From Pseudomonas sp. LD120 (lineage in GTDB: Bacteria > Pseudomonadota > Gammaproteobacteria > Pseudomonadales > Pseudomonadaceae), in assembly GCF_009861525.1 (NCBI RefSeq), contig NZ_WVHL01000005.1, positions 620,001-684,000 of the forward strand: a stretch of 64,000 nt of DNA, given 5' to 3'. A program made the position numbers and the translations under genes. Below the pieces are notes generated by a model. It had not been told where the DNA came from. It did no database searches and saw nothing but the letters and a program-made list of their open reading frames with translations. Below are positions 51,754-60,196 of the stretch, piece by piece; position 1 is the stretch's first letter, and every line of letters begins with the position of its first letter.

Positions 51754-53490
51754 TTACATTTGCTCCAGGACTTTGAGGCCCAGCAGTTCCAGACCTTGCT
51801 TGAGGGTGCGACGGGTCAGCTCCGTCAGGCGCAGGCGGCTGTGCATCTGCGCTGGCGTTTCGGCTGCCAGGATCGGGCAGTTTTCATAGAAGCTGGAGAA
51901 CAGCCCCGCCACGTCGTACAGGTAGGTGCAGAGAATGTGCGGCGTGCCCTTGTCGGCCACGTTATTGAGAATCTCGCCAAACTGCGCCAGTTTGGCCGCC
52001 AGCTCCAGTTCCTGGGCCGCTAGCAGTTCGATCTGACCGCCGACTTCGCTGAAATCCTTGCCCAGCTTGCGGAACACACCGGCGGCGCGGGTGTAGGCGT
52101 AAAGCAGGTACGGCGCGGTGTTACCTTCGAAGTTGAGCATCAGGTCGAAGTTGAAGCTGTAGTCGCTGGTGCGGTGCTTGGACAGGTCGGCGTATTTCAC
52201 CGAGTCGATGCCCACCACCTTGGCGATGCTGCGAAGGTCGGCTTCCGGCAGTTGCGGGTTCTTCTCTTTCACCAGGGCGTAGGCGCGTTCTTCGGCCTCG
52301 GTCAACAGGTCGATGAGCTTCACGGTGCCGCCGTCGCGAGTCTTGAACGGACGGCCGTCGGCGCCGTTCATGGTGCCGAAGCCCATGTGCTCCATTTCCA
52401 TCGGATGGGTCACGAAACCGGCTTTGTGGGCCACCGCGAACACTTGCTGGAAGTGCAGGGCCTGACGCTGGTCGACGAAGTACAGCGCGCGATCGGCCTT
52501 GAGCGTGCTGCTGCGGTAGCGCACGGCAGCCAGGTCGGTGGTGGCATACAGGTAGCCGCCGTCGGCCTTGACGATGATTACTGGCAGCGGCTCGCCTTCG
52601 GCATTCTTGAACTCGTCGAGGAACACGCACTGGGCGCCGTTGCTCTCCACCAGCATGCCCTTGGCCTTGAGATCGTTGACCACATTGATCAGGTCATCGT
52701 TATAGGCGCTCTCGCCCATGACGTCGGCCATGCTCAGCTTGACGTTGAGCAGTTCGTAGATCTTCTGGCAGTGGGACAGCGAGATGTCCTTGAACTTGGT
52801 CCACAGCTCCAGGCAGTGCGGGTCGCCGGCTTGCAGCTTGACCACCAGGCCGCGGGCGCGGTCAGCGAAGGTTTCGGATTCGTCGAAGCGCTGCTTGGCG
52901 GCGCGGTAGAAGTTCTCCAGGTCCGACAGTTCTTCGCTGGTGATGGGGTTTTCTTCCAGGTAGGCCATCAGCATGCCGAACTGGGTGCCCCAGTCGCCGA
53001 CGTGGTTCTGACGGATCACGGTGTCGCCGAGGAACTCCAGGACCCGCGCCACACCATCGCCAATGATGGTGGAACGCAAGTGGCCGACGTGCATTTCCTT
53101 GGCCAGGTTCGGCGCCGACATGTCGATCACGGTGCGTTGTGTTGCGCCGGCTTTGCGCACGCCCAGGTGTTCGTCGCCGAGGGCGGCGTCCAAGCGTGCA
53201 GCCAGGGCCTGGGTGTTCTGGAAGAAGTTGATGAAGCCCGGGCCGGCGATTTCCGCCTTGCTCAGGTTTTCATCGCTGGGCAGTGCCGCGATGATTTTTT
53301 CCGCCAGGTCGCGAGGTTTCATGCCCGCTGGCTTGGCCAGCATCATGGCGATGTTGCTGGCGAAGTCGCCGTGGGTCTTGTCGCGGGTGTTTTCGACCTG
53401 GATCGCCGGCGTCAGGCCTTCTGGCAACACACCTTCGGTGACGAGTTGGGTGATGGCTTGCTGGATGAGCTGGCGAATGGTGTCTTTCAT
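51754..53490 (-). CDS. argS: Arginyl-tRNA synthetase
   Basis: 578 residues from the ATG at 53490; further in-frame sequence is upstream leader. Class I synthetase: the HIGH-equivalent is HVGHLRSTIIGD, after SAPNLAKEM. The N-terminal Add1 domain (residues 1-~110) binds the tRNA D-loop; the all-helical anticodon domain ends in LTRRTLKQGLELLGLKVLEQM. Like many ArgRS it lacks a canonical KMSKS. Confidence 0.97.
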   Translation of the reverse strand: MKDTIRQLIQQAITQLVTEGVLPEGLTPAIQVENTRDKTHGDFASNIAMMLAKPAGMKPRDLAEKIIAALPSDENLSKAEIAGPGFINFFQNTQALAARLDAALGDEHLGVRKAGATQRTVIDMSAPNLAKEMHVGHLRSTIIGDGVARVLEFLGDTVIRQNHVGDWGTQFGMLMAYLEENPITSEELSDLENFYRAAKQRFDESETFADRARGLVVKLQAGDPHCLELWTKFKDISLSHCQKIYELLNVKLSMADVMGESAYNDDLINVVNDLKAKGMLVESNGAQCVFLDEFKNAEGEPLPVIIVKADGGYLYATTDLAAVRYRSSTLKADRALYFVDQRQALHFQQVFAVAHKAGFVTHPMEMEHMGFGTMNGADGRPFKTRDGGTVKLIDLLTEAEERAYALVKEKNPQLPEADLRSIAKVVGIDSVKYADLSKHRTSDYSFNFDLMLNFEGNTAPYLLYAYTRAAGVFRKLGKDFSEVGGQIELLAAQELELAAKLAQFGEILNNVADKGTPHILCTYLYDVAGLFSSFYENCPILAAETPAQMHSRLRLTELTRRTLKQGLELLGLKVLEQM

Positions 53491-53701
53491 GGTCTTCTCG
53501 TTCGACCGCTGGCGCGGGGGCGCGTTGGTGCGCGGGTGGAAAAACTGGGCATTATCCGTTGCTGGAACGGGCTTGCCAACTATAGAGGGCTGCATGGGGA
53601 TCGGTGGTGGTTGTTCGACGCTATTCGCGAGCCAGGCCATTCCTGGAGGATGACAGCCATCCATTGTTGGAGCAGGTGTGTTGGCAAAAGTGCGATGTCG
53701 C

Positions 53702-55921
53702 TCAATACAAATCCACAGGGTCCACATCCAGCGACCAACGGACCTGGCGTCCGCTGGGCATTTGCTCCAGCACCAGCAGCCAGTTGCTCAGCAGACGATG
53801 CAGCGGTGCCCGGGCAGCGGCCTGCAATAACAACTGCGCGCGATAGCGCCCGGCGCGCCGCTCCATCGGTGCTGGAACCGGCCCCAGCAGCTCGATTCCT
53901 CCCAGGTTCTGTTCGGTCAGCAGGCGCTCGGCTTCGCTGCAGGCTTCATCGAGGAATGCCTCGGCCTGGCCCGGCTTGTGGGCTTCGGCCCGCAGCAGCG
54001 CCAGATGGGCAAAGGGGGGCAGGCCCGCGGCGCGGCGCTCGCTCAGGGCCTGTTCGGCAAAGGCGAAATAACCTTGCTCGGTCAATTGCACCAGCAGCGG
54101 GTGGTCGGCAAGGTGAGTCTGGATGATCACCTTGCCCGGCTCTTCGGCCCGCCCCGCACGCCCGGCGACTTGGACAATCAGTTGCGCCATGCGTTCGCTG
54201 GCGCGGAAGTCGCCGGAGAACAGGCCGCCATCGGCATCGAGGATCGACACCAGGGTGACCCGGGGGAAGTGGTGTCCCTTGGCCAGCATCTGGGTGCCCA
54301 CGAGGATGCACGGATGACCTTTCTGGATGGTGGCGAATAGTTGGTTCATCGCGTCCTTGCGCGAGGTGCTGTCGCGGTCCACCCGTAGCACGGGGTAATC
54401 GGGAAACAGGATCCCCAGGCGTTCTTCGGCTCGCTCGGTGCCGGCGCCCACGGGGCGCAGGTCGACCTTGCCGCATTGCGGACAGTGACGGGGCACCCGT
54501 TCCACATGGCCGCAATGGTGGCAGCGCAACTCGCCGGAGCGCTGATGTACGGTCATGCGGGCATCGCAGCGCAGACATTCAGACATCCAGCCGCAGTCAT
54601 GGCAGAGCAGGGTCGGGGCAAAACCACGGCGATTGAGGAACACCAACACCTGTTGCCCGGCCGCCAGGGTCTGGCCGATGGCTTGTTGCATCGGGCCAGA
54701 AATACCGCTGTCCAGTGGACGGCTTTTTACATCCAGGCGTAGGAAGCGTGGTTGTTTGGCGCCGCCGGCGCGCTCGTTCAGGCGCAGGAGCCCATAACGG
54801 CCGGTGTAGGCGTTATGCAGGCTTTCCAGGGACGGCGTGGCCGAGCCCAGGACAATCGGGATGTTTTCCTGGCGGGCGCGGACCAAGGCCAAGTCCCGGG
54901 CGTGGTAGCGTAGGCCTTCCTGCTGTTTATAGGAGCCATCGTGCTCCTCGTCGATGATGATCAGTCCGGGGTTCTTCATCGGGGTGAACAGCGCCGAGCG
55001 GGTGCCGATGATGATATCGGCTTCGCCATCCCGGGCCGCGAGCCAGGCGTCCAGGCGCTCACGATCATTGACCGCCGAGTGCAGCAGGGCGATGCGTGCG
55101 TTGAAGCGCTGTTCGAAACGCGCCAGGGTTTGCGGTCCCAGGTTGATCTCCGGGATCAGCACCAGCGCCTGCTTGCCGGCTTCCAGGGTTTCGCGGATCA
55201 GTTGCAGGTAGACCTCGGTCTTGCCGCTGCCGGTAACACCGGCCAGGAGAAAGGCGTGATAACTGTCGAACCCGGCGCGGATGGCCTCGTAGGCGGCGCG
55301 CTGCTCGCTGTTGAGCGGCAGCTCGGGCTGGGCCAGCCAGTGTTCGTGGCGTAGGCCCGGAGCGTGCTTGCGTACTTCCACCTGCACCAGATCCTTGGCC
55401 AGCAGCAGATCCAGGCTGTCCTTGCTCAGCATCAGCTTGCTCAGCAAGGTGTGCGGTACGCCATGGGGGTGCTGAGCCAGGGTCGCCAGGGCTTCACGCT
55501 GGCGCGGGGCGCGGGCGATGCGTGGGTCATCAAGGCGGGCGCCAGGGGCAATCGACCAGAAACGCTCCTGGCGGGCCTCGGCCAGCTCTCCCTGGCGCAG
55601 TAGCACCGGCAGCGCCCAGCTCAGAGTGTCGCCCAGGCTGTGTTGGTAATACTGAGCGGTCCACAGGCACAGCTTGAACAGAGCGGGTGGCAGTGGCGGG
55701 GTGGGGTCCAGCAAGGCCAGCGCCGGCTTGAGTTTCTCGGCCGGGACTTCGCTGTGATCCGCCACTTCCACCAGAATGCCGATCATTTCCCGGCGGCCGA
55801 ACGGCACCCGCAGGCGCATGCCCGGATGCAATTGGGCGCGCAGCACGCCGGCTGGAGCACGGTAGTCGAACAAGCGGCGCAGGGGGGAAGGCAGGGCGAG
55901 GCGCAGAATGGCGTCGGGCAC
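53702..55921 (-). CDS. priA: Primosomal helicase PriA
   Basis: 739 residues from the GTG at 55921 (VPDAILRLALPSPLRRLFDY is the normal start; upstream in-frame residues are rejected). It restarts stalled replication forks. The N-terminal 3'-DNA-binding domain is followed by Walker A (LAGVTGSGKTE) and DEEH (IIIDEEHDGSYKQ). The zinc-binding Cys cluster inside the helicase core reads CHDCGWMSECLRCD and CHHCGHVERVPRHCPQCG. Confidence 0.97.
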   Translation of the reverse strand: MPDAILRLALPSPLRRLFDYRAPAGVLRAQLHPGMRLRVPFGRREMIGILVEVADHSEVPAEKLKPALALLDPTPPLPPALFKLCLWTAQYYQHSLGDTLSWALPVLLRQGELAEARQERFWSIAPGARLDDPRIARAPRQREALATLAQHPHGVPHTLLSKLMLSKDSLDLLLAKDLVQVEVRKHAPGLRHEHWLAQPELPLNSEQRAAYEAIRAGFDSYHAFLLAGVTGSGKTEVYLQLIRETLEAGKQALVLIPEINLGPQTLARFEQRFNARIALLHSAVNDRERLDAWLAARDGEADIIIGTRSALFTPMKNPGLIIIDEEHDGSYKQQEGLRYHARDLALVRARQENIPIVLGSATPSLESLHNAYTGRYGLLRLNERAGGAKQPRFLRLDVKSRPLDSGISGPMQQAIGQTLAAGQQVLVFLNRRGFAPTLLCHDCGWMSECLRCDARMTVHQRSGELRCHHCGHVERVPRHCPQCGKVDLRPVGAGTERAEERLGILFPDYPVLRVDRDSTSRKDAMNQLFATIQKGHPCILVGTQMLAKGHHFPRVTLVSILDADGGLFSGDFRASERMAQLIVQVAGRAGRAEEPGKVIIQTHLADHPLLVQLTEQGYFAFAEQALSERRAAGLPPFAHLALLRAEAHKPGQAEAFLDEACSEAERLLTEQNLGGIELLGPVPAPMERRAGRYRAQLLLQAAARAPLHRLLSNWLLVLEQMPSGRQVRWSLDVDPVDLY

Positions 55922-56123
55922 GCGGGAAAATCTCGATGAGCGGACAGTAAATAAGCCCCGGAGCCTAACAGAGGCGCTCTGGAGTGTCCTGCACAAGCGT
56001 GTACGGCTCCGGTTACTGCGACCTTTGAGCTGTACCGGGACAGCCGTCGTCGTTCACGGAACGGCAATCCGGGGGCTGTCAAGGCTGCATGGGGGTTTTC
56101 TGATGGAGTGCAGTCAGGATCTC

Positions 56124-56151
56124 TTGCGCGATTGATGCGGTCTGGTAGAAT
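56124..56151 (+). promoter_or_regulatory. Sigma-70 promoter of rpmE
   Basis: TTGCGC (56124-56129) and TAGAAT (56146-56151), 16 bases apart, 70 bases before the rpmE start. Confidence 0.65.
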
Positions 56152-56220
56152 TCGCGCCCTAATTCGTGCGGTATTCAACAATAGTGTTGGGTGGCGGCAC
56201 GCTAGCCTGAGGAATGCACC

Positions 56221-56442
56221 ATGAAAGCCGATATCCATCCAGTATACGAAGCCATTACCGCTACTTGCAGCTGCGGTAACGTCATCGAAACTCGCTCCAC
56301 CCTGGCCAAGCCTCTGAGCCTGGACGTGTGCAACGAGTGCCACCCGTTCTACACCGGTAAGCAAAAGACTCTGGACGTTGGCGGTCGTGTCGACAAGTTC
56401 AAGTCGCGCTTCGGTGCTTTCGGCGCAACGAAAAAGGCCTGA
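56221..56442 (+). CDS. rpmE: 50S ribosomal protein L31, zinc-binding type
   Basis: 73 residues. The four-cysteine zinc site (C16, C18, C37, C40; TCSCGN and CNECHPFYTG) marks the C+ type that is replaced by the C- paralog when zinc is scarce. Preceded by TGAGGA; the two flanking genes, priA (divergent) and the nuclease, match PAO1 order. Confidence 0.98.
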   Translation: MKADIHPVYEAITATCSCGNVIETRSTLAKPLSLDVCNECHPFYTGKQKTLDVGGRVDKFKSRFGAFGATKKA

Positions 56443-56483
56443 GGCTGATCGTTCTGGAAAGCCGTTACCGACTTTCCTCGCTG

Positions 56484-57263
56484 ATGAAAAAGGCGTCCCT
56501 GGTGGGCGCCTTTTTTGTGGCTGCGATTTGGCTGACCACCGCCCAGGCGTTTTGCCCGGCGCCGAAGGGGCTGATTCCTGCGAGGGTGCAGAGCGTGGTG
56601 GATGGCGACACCTTGCGTCTCACGGACGGTCGCAGCGTCCGCATGATTGGCCTCAATGCACCGGAACTGGCCAGAAAGGGGCGGCCCGCGGAGCCCTTCG
56701 CGGTGGCGGCGCGGCAACGCTTGCAGCGATGGGTGGCGCAGAGCGGTGGCCGGGTCGATCTGTTGCTCGGGCGTGAACGCCGCGACCGCTATGGGCGGAC
56801 CCTGGCTCATGTGTATGGCGTCAATGGCGACAGCTTCGAGGCCCGGCTGATTGCCGAGGGACTGGCTTATCAGATTGCGATCGCGCCAAATGTCGCCCAG
56901 GTCGCCTGCCTGCAAGCCGCAGAAAGCCACGCGCGTCGAGCCCGGCTGGGGCTTTGGCGGCGTTCACCTGTACTGAAAGCGGGGCAGATCCGGCGTCCGG
57001 GGTTTGTCTTGGTCGAGGGGCGTGTGAGTAAGGTGCAACGCAATCGTGGCGGGGTTTGGATCACATTGCAGGGCTCGATTGTATTGCGTATTGCACCCAA
57101 TATGCTGGGTAGATTCGACAGGATGGCGTACAAGGGCCTGGTCGGCAGGTCGCTCGAGGCTCGGGGTTGGGTTGTGGAGCGGCGGAGGCAGGGGCGCATG
57201 GGCTCCGGCCATTCGCGTTGGATGTTGTCGCTCAGTGATCGTTCGATGCTCAGATTTCTCTGA
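56484..57263 (+). CDS. Exported thermonuclease (SNase)-family protein
   Basis: 259 residues. Signal peptide to TTAQA (~22). The staphylococcal nuclease fold is at ~30-150: VQSVVDGDTLRLTDGRSVRMIGLNAPEL supplies the Ca-binding Asp residues and the catalytic Arg, and RDRYGRTLAHVY the second Arg. The C-terminal ~100 residues are an extra OB-like region (GRVSKVQRNRGGVWITLQG) which in SNase relatives is a nucleic-acid binding domain. Periplasmic or secreted nuclease is likely. Confidence 0.87.
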   Translation: MKKASLVGAFFVAAIWLTTAQAFCPAPKGLIPARVQSVVDGDTLRLTDGRSVRMIGLNAPELARKGRPAEPFAVAARQRLQRWVAQSGGRVDLLLGRERRDRYGRTLAHVYGVNGDSFEARLIAEGLAYQIAIAPNVAQVACLQAAESHARRARLGLWRRSPVLKAGQIRRPGFVLVEGRVSKVQRNRGGVWITLQGSIVLRIAPNMLGRFDRMAYKGLVGRSLEARGWVVERRRQGRMGSGHSRWMLSLSDRSMLRFL

Positions 57264-57358
57264 TAAAAAATAAATTGTAGACATTTTTCTGTTGGATTGT
57301 GAACAGTTGAAAGCCTTGTACCCCGTGGCTCTTGGCCCAAAGTCGTAGGCTAGGGGCC

Positions 57359-57388
57359 TTGACAGGGGTGACTGGCCAGTCTTGTAGG
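57359..57388 (+). promoter_or_regulatory. Candidate promoter of the malic enzyme gene
   Basis: A perfect -35 TTGACA (57359-57364) is followed after 18 bases by TGTAGG, a poor -10. The AT-rich stretch 57264-57320 upstream contains no gene and may bind regulators. Confidence 0.35.
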
Positions 57389-57451
57389 GACTATGCGACA
57401 CGCGTATCCTCGGCGGTCCGTCTGTCCAACAGTAAAAAGCGGAATGCCCAC

Positions 57452-58720
57452 ATGTCTGATTTGAAAACTGCCGCTCTCGATTACCATGCCAATCCTCGTC
57501 CAGGAAAGCTGAGTGTCGAGCTCACCAAGGCCACTGCTACCGCTCGCGATCTGGCGCTGGCCTATAGCCCCGGCGTAGCCGAGCCGGTGCGTGAAATCGC
57601 TCGCGATCCGGAGCTGGCCTACAAGTACACCGGCAAAGGCAACCTGGTTGCCGTCATTTCCGATGGCACCGCGATTCTTGGTCTGGGCAACCTGGGTCCA
57701 CTGGCCTCCAAGCCGGTGATGGAAGGCAAGGGCGTCCTGTTCAAGCGTTTCGCAGGTATCGATGTATTCGATATCGAAGTCGATTCCGAAAGCCCGCAAG
57801 CCTTCATCGACACCGTCAAGCGCATCTCCATCACCTTCGGCGGCATCAACCTGGAAGACATCAAGGCCCCTGAGTGCTTTGAGATCGAACGCGCTCTGAT
57901 CGAGCAGTGCGACATTCCGGTGTTCCACGATGACCAGCACGGCACCGCGATCGTGACCGCGGCCGGCATGATCAACGCCCTGGAAATTGCTGGCAAAACC
58001 CTCGCCGACGCGAAAATCGTCTGCCTGGGCGCCGGCGCTGCCGCCATCTCCTGCATGAAGTTGCTGGTGAGCATGGGTGCGCAGATCGAGAACATCTTCA
58101 TGGTTGACCGCACCGGTGTGATCCATTCCGGCCGTGATGACCTGAACCAGTACAAGGCCGTGTTCGCCCATGCCACCGACAAGCGCACCCTGGCCGACGC
58201 GCTGCAAGGCGCCGACGTGTTCGTCGGTCTGTCTGGTCCGAACCTGCTGAGCGCTGAAGGCCTGAAGTCCATGGCGCCCAACCCGATCGTGTTCGCCTGC
58301 TCGAACCCTGATCCGGAAATCGCTCCGGAGCTGGCTCACGCCACCCGTGATGACGTGATCATGGCCACCGGTCGCTCGGACTACCCAAACCAGGTCAACA
58401 ACGTTCTGGGCTTCCCGTTCATCTTCCGTGGTGCCCTGGACGTTCGCGCCAAGCGCATCAACGAAGAAATGAAGATCGCTGCAGCCAACGCCCTGCGTGA
58501 ACTGGCCAAGCTGCCAGTGCCTCAGGAAGTGTGCGACGCCTACGGCGGCATCAAGCTGGAATTCGGCCGTGAGTACATCATTCCGAAGCCAATGGATGCC
58601 CGCCTGATCACCGTGATCTCCGATGCCGTGGCCAAAGCCGCGATCGAGACCGGCGTTGCTACCCTGCCGTACCCGAAGAACTACCCGCTGAAAAGCGTGG
58701 ATGACGTGTTCAACGGTTAA
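57452..58720 (+). CDS. maeB: NADP-type malic enzyme (oxaloacetate-decarboxylating malate dehydrogenase)
   Basis: 422 residues from the ATG at 57452; MSDLKTAALDYHANPRPGKL is the family start, so upstream in-frame sequence is rejected. It converts malate to pyruvate, CO2 and NAD(P)H. Motifs: YSPGVAEPV, ISDGTAILGLGNLG, VFHDDQHGTAIVTAAG, and the Rossmann ICLGAGAAAIS. It ends after the malic domain, without the phosphotransacetylase-like C-terminal half of E. coli MaeB. An IS lies 50 bp downstream. Confidence 0.96.
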   Translation: MSDLKTAALDYHANPRPGKLSVELTKATATARDLALAYSPGVAEPVREIARDPELAYKYTGKGNLVAVISDGTAILGLGNLGPLASKPVMEGKGVLFKRFAGIDVFDIEVDSESPQAFIDTVKRISITFGGINLEDIKAPECFEIERALIEQCDIPVFHDDQHGTAIVTAAGMINALEIAGKTLADAKIVCLGAGAAAISCMKLLVSMGAQIENIFMVDRTGVIHSGRDDLNQYKAVFAHATDKRTLADALQGADVFVGLSGPNLLSAEGLKSMAPNPIVFACSNPDPEIAPELAHATRDDVIMATGRSDYPNQVNNVLGFPFIFRGALDVRAKRINEEMKIAAANALRELAKLPVPQEVCDAYGGIKLEFGREYIIPKPMDARLITVISDAVAKAAIETGVATLPYPKNYPLKSVDDVFNG

Positions 58721-58741
58721 GCGTTTGTAGCGTCATGCAAA

Positions 58742-58768
58742 AAGCCCCGGCTCTTGAGAGTTGGGGCT
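58742..58768 (+). terminator. Malic-enzyme terminator, apparently interrupted by the IS
   Basis: AAGCCCC (58742-58748) pairs with GGGGCTT (58763-58769). The T-tract expected next is absent; instead the sequence runs into the insertion element. Five T appear immediately beyond the other IS end (60123-60127). Rejoining gives GGGGCTTTTTTGTGGG, a complete terminator. Confidence 0.7.
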
Positions 58769-58849
58769 TAATGAGATGGTCAGCCTGACCGAGAAGCCCT
58801 GCAGGTTTACGCTTGCAGGGCTTTTCTCGTTTTCGGCGGAGGATCTCTC

Positions 58850-59872
58850 ATGAACACGATGACGCTTCTCGGTATCGACATTGGCAAACACAGCTTCCAC
58901 CTGCATGGCCAGGATGCCAAAGGTCATCAGGTCCTGCGCAAGAAAACCAGTCGCAGCCAATTGCTCAGCACATTGGCCCAACTGCCGGCCTGCACGGCGG
59001 TGATGGAATCGTGTGGCGGTGCCCACTGGCTGGCTCGACAGGTTGAGGCATTGGGCCACGAGGTAAAACTGATTGCCCCGCAATACGTTAAGCCGTTCGT
59101 CAAAGGCAACAAAAACGACTTCATTGATGCCGAAGCGATTTGCGAGGCGGCGAGCCGCCCCGCGATGCGCTTCTGCTCGATTAAAACCGCAGAGCAACAA
59201 ACGCTTTCAGCTTTGCATCGTGTCCGAGACTCCTTGATTGGCCATCGCACCGTCGCGACCAATCAGATTCATGGCTTTTTGCTGGAATTCGGGATCAGCC
59301 TGCCCATCGGCGCAACGGCGTTGCACCGTGTGCCAGCGCTGCTGGACAATCCACAACATCCGGTTCCATTGCGCCTAAAGAGCGTGGTGATGCGTCTCGA
59401 TCGTCAAATCCAACAGCTCAATGATGAAATCAAGGACATCGAGTCCGACCTGAAACAGCAGTTGAAAGAGGACGATGCCGGAAATCGCTGGCAGAGTATT
59501 CCTGGCATCGGCCCAGTCACCGCCAGTGCGGTATTGGCGGATGTGGGCGATGCGTCGAACTCTCGAAGTGGACGCGATTTTGCCGCTTCGCTGGGGCTGG
59601 TGCCGAGGCAGTACTCGACGGGTGGAAAGACGGTGCTTCTGGGGGTCAGCAAGCGCAGCGACAAACACATCCGCCAATTGCTGGTACAAGGCGCGCGAGC
59701 CATCATGCGTCATATCGACAAGCGAGAAGACGCCTTGGGGGCTTGGGTTCGGGAACTGCTGACGCGCCGCCACTCCAATGTCGTCGCGTGTGCGCTAGCA
59801 AACAAACTGGCGCGAATCGTGTGGGCGGTACTGGCCAAAGGCGGCCAGTACGACCCACATCCGAACGCTTGA
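58850..59872 (+). CDS. IS110/IS1111-family DEDD transposase
   Basis: 340 residues; GGCGGAGG upstream. The RuvC-like N-terminal half gives the DEDD set: D10 (GIDIGK), E53 (MESCGG), D90 and D93 (KNDFIDAE). A coiled-coil stretch is at ~180-210. The C-terminal Transposase_20 domain has IPGIGPVTASAVLADVGD and SLGLVPRQYSTGGK, where S256 is the candidate nucleophilic serine. Full length and all key residues present, so likely active. The YSTGGK motif supports the IS1111 group. RNA-guided recombinase by family. Confidence 0.94.
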   Translation: MNTMTLLGIDIGKHSFHLHGQDAKGHQVLRKKTSRSQLLSTLAQLPACTAVMESCGGAHWLARQVEALGHEVKLIAPQYVKPFVKGNKNDFIDAEAICEAASRPAMRFCSIKTAEQQTLSALHRVRDSLIGHRTVATNQIHGFLLEFGISLPIGATALHRVPALLDNPQHPVPLRLKSVVMRLDRQIQQLNDEIKDIESDLKQQLKEDDAGNRWQSIPGIGPVTASAVLADVGDASNSRSGRDFAASLGLVPRQYSTGGKTVLLGVSKRSDKHIRQLLVQGARAIMRHIDKREDALGAWVRELLTRRHSNVVACALANKLARIVWAVLAKGGQYDPHPNA

Positions 59873-60122
59873 ACGTACAGCTTTACCACCGGCTTTTGCG
59901 ACGTCACTGACGGATGACAGTAAACGGCAAGTGGCCCGACTGAGAGCCTGGCACAAAATTCAGCTATAGAGGCTGAGGGCTTTTTCAGGGCAGTCGGGAG
60001 CGGCTACTCAGCGAGGGCCGGGCGTTGTTACAGCAACGCTCACAACGAGCCCGGATACATGAGCGCAGGCCAGCGTTACCGAAAACAACCAATGAGGTTG
60101 CAGGAGATGGGCTGACCATACA
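59873..60122 (+). ncRNA. Candidate bridge RNA region of the IS
   Basis: The 3' noncoding part of IS1111-group elements is where the guide (bridge) RNA is encoded. Here CCCGACTG (59935-59942) pairs with CAGTCGGG (59991-59998), enclosing a 48-base internal region. Within it, CTGA/TCAG (59973-59976, 59985-59988) exposes GGGCTTTT. A second hairpin, CCGGGC/GCCCGG (60018-60023, 60049-60054), has an inner GTTG/CAAC stem. Two structured loops fit target-binding and donor-binding loops. GGGCTTTTT (59977-59985) is identical to the rejoined insertion site. Assigned by structure and position only. Confidence 0.6.
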
Positions 60123-60196
60123 TTTTTGTGGGTGCTTGCCTGAGATGCCTTTACCAGCGGCCGGCGCTACAGGCGCTGGCTGGCTGGCGAAATAGG

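Larger units (their letters stand above)
58769..60122 (+). mobile_element. IS110-family insertion sequence, IS1111 group
   Basis: 1354 bp by inferred ends. A 10-bp subterminal inverted repeat, ATGGTCAGCC (58776-58785) and GGCTGACCAT (60110-60119), lies 7 bp inside the left end and 3 bp inside the right, an asymmetry typical for IS1111-group elements. It carries one DEDD transposase gene, 81 bp of left noncoding sequence with a strong hairpin (stem GCCCTGCA/TGCAGGGC, 58796-58821), and 250 bp at the right. It lies between malic enzyme and mrcA, genes adjacent in other pseudomonads. No target-site duplication is visible, as expected for the family. Ends are inferred, not proved. Confidence 0.82.

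Noticed and set aside
58791..58828. The hairpin at the IS left end as the 3' terminator of the malic enzyme gene
   Set aside because: It lies inside the inferred element ends, and a separate GCCCC/GGGGC terminator stem already follows the gene; it is more likely insulation for the transposase.
60150..60196. A REP at the mrcA end (GCTGGCTGGCTGGCGAAAT)
   Set aside because: Only the GCTGGCGAA part matches, with no GTAGGAGC start, and an alternative CCAGCG/CGCTGG stem explains the sequence as well.
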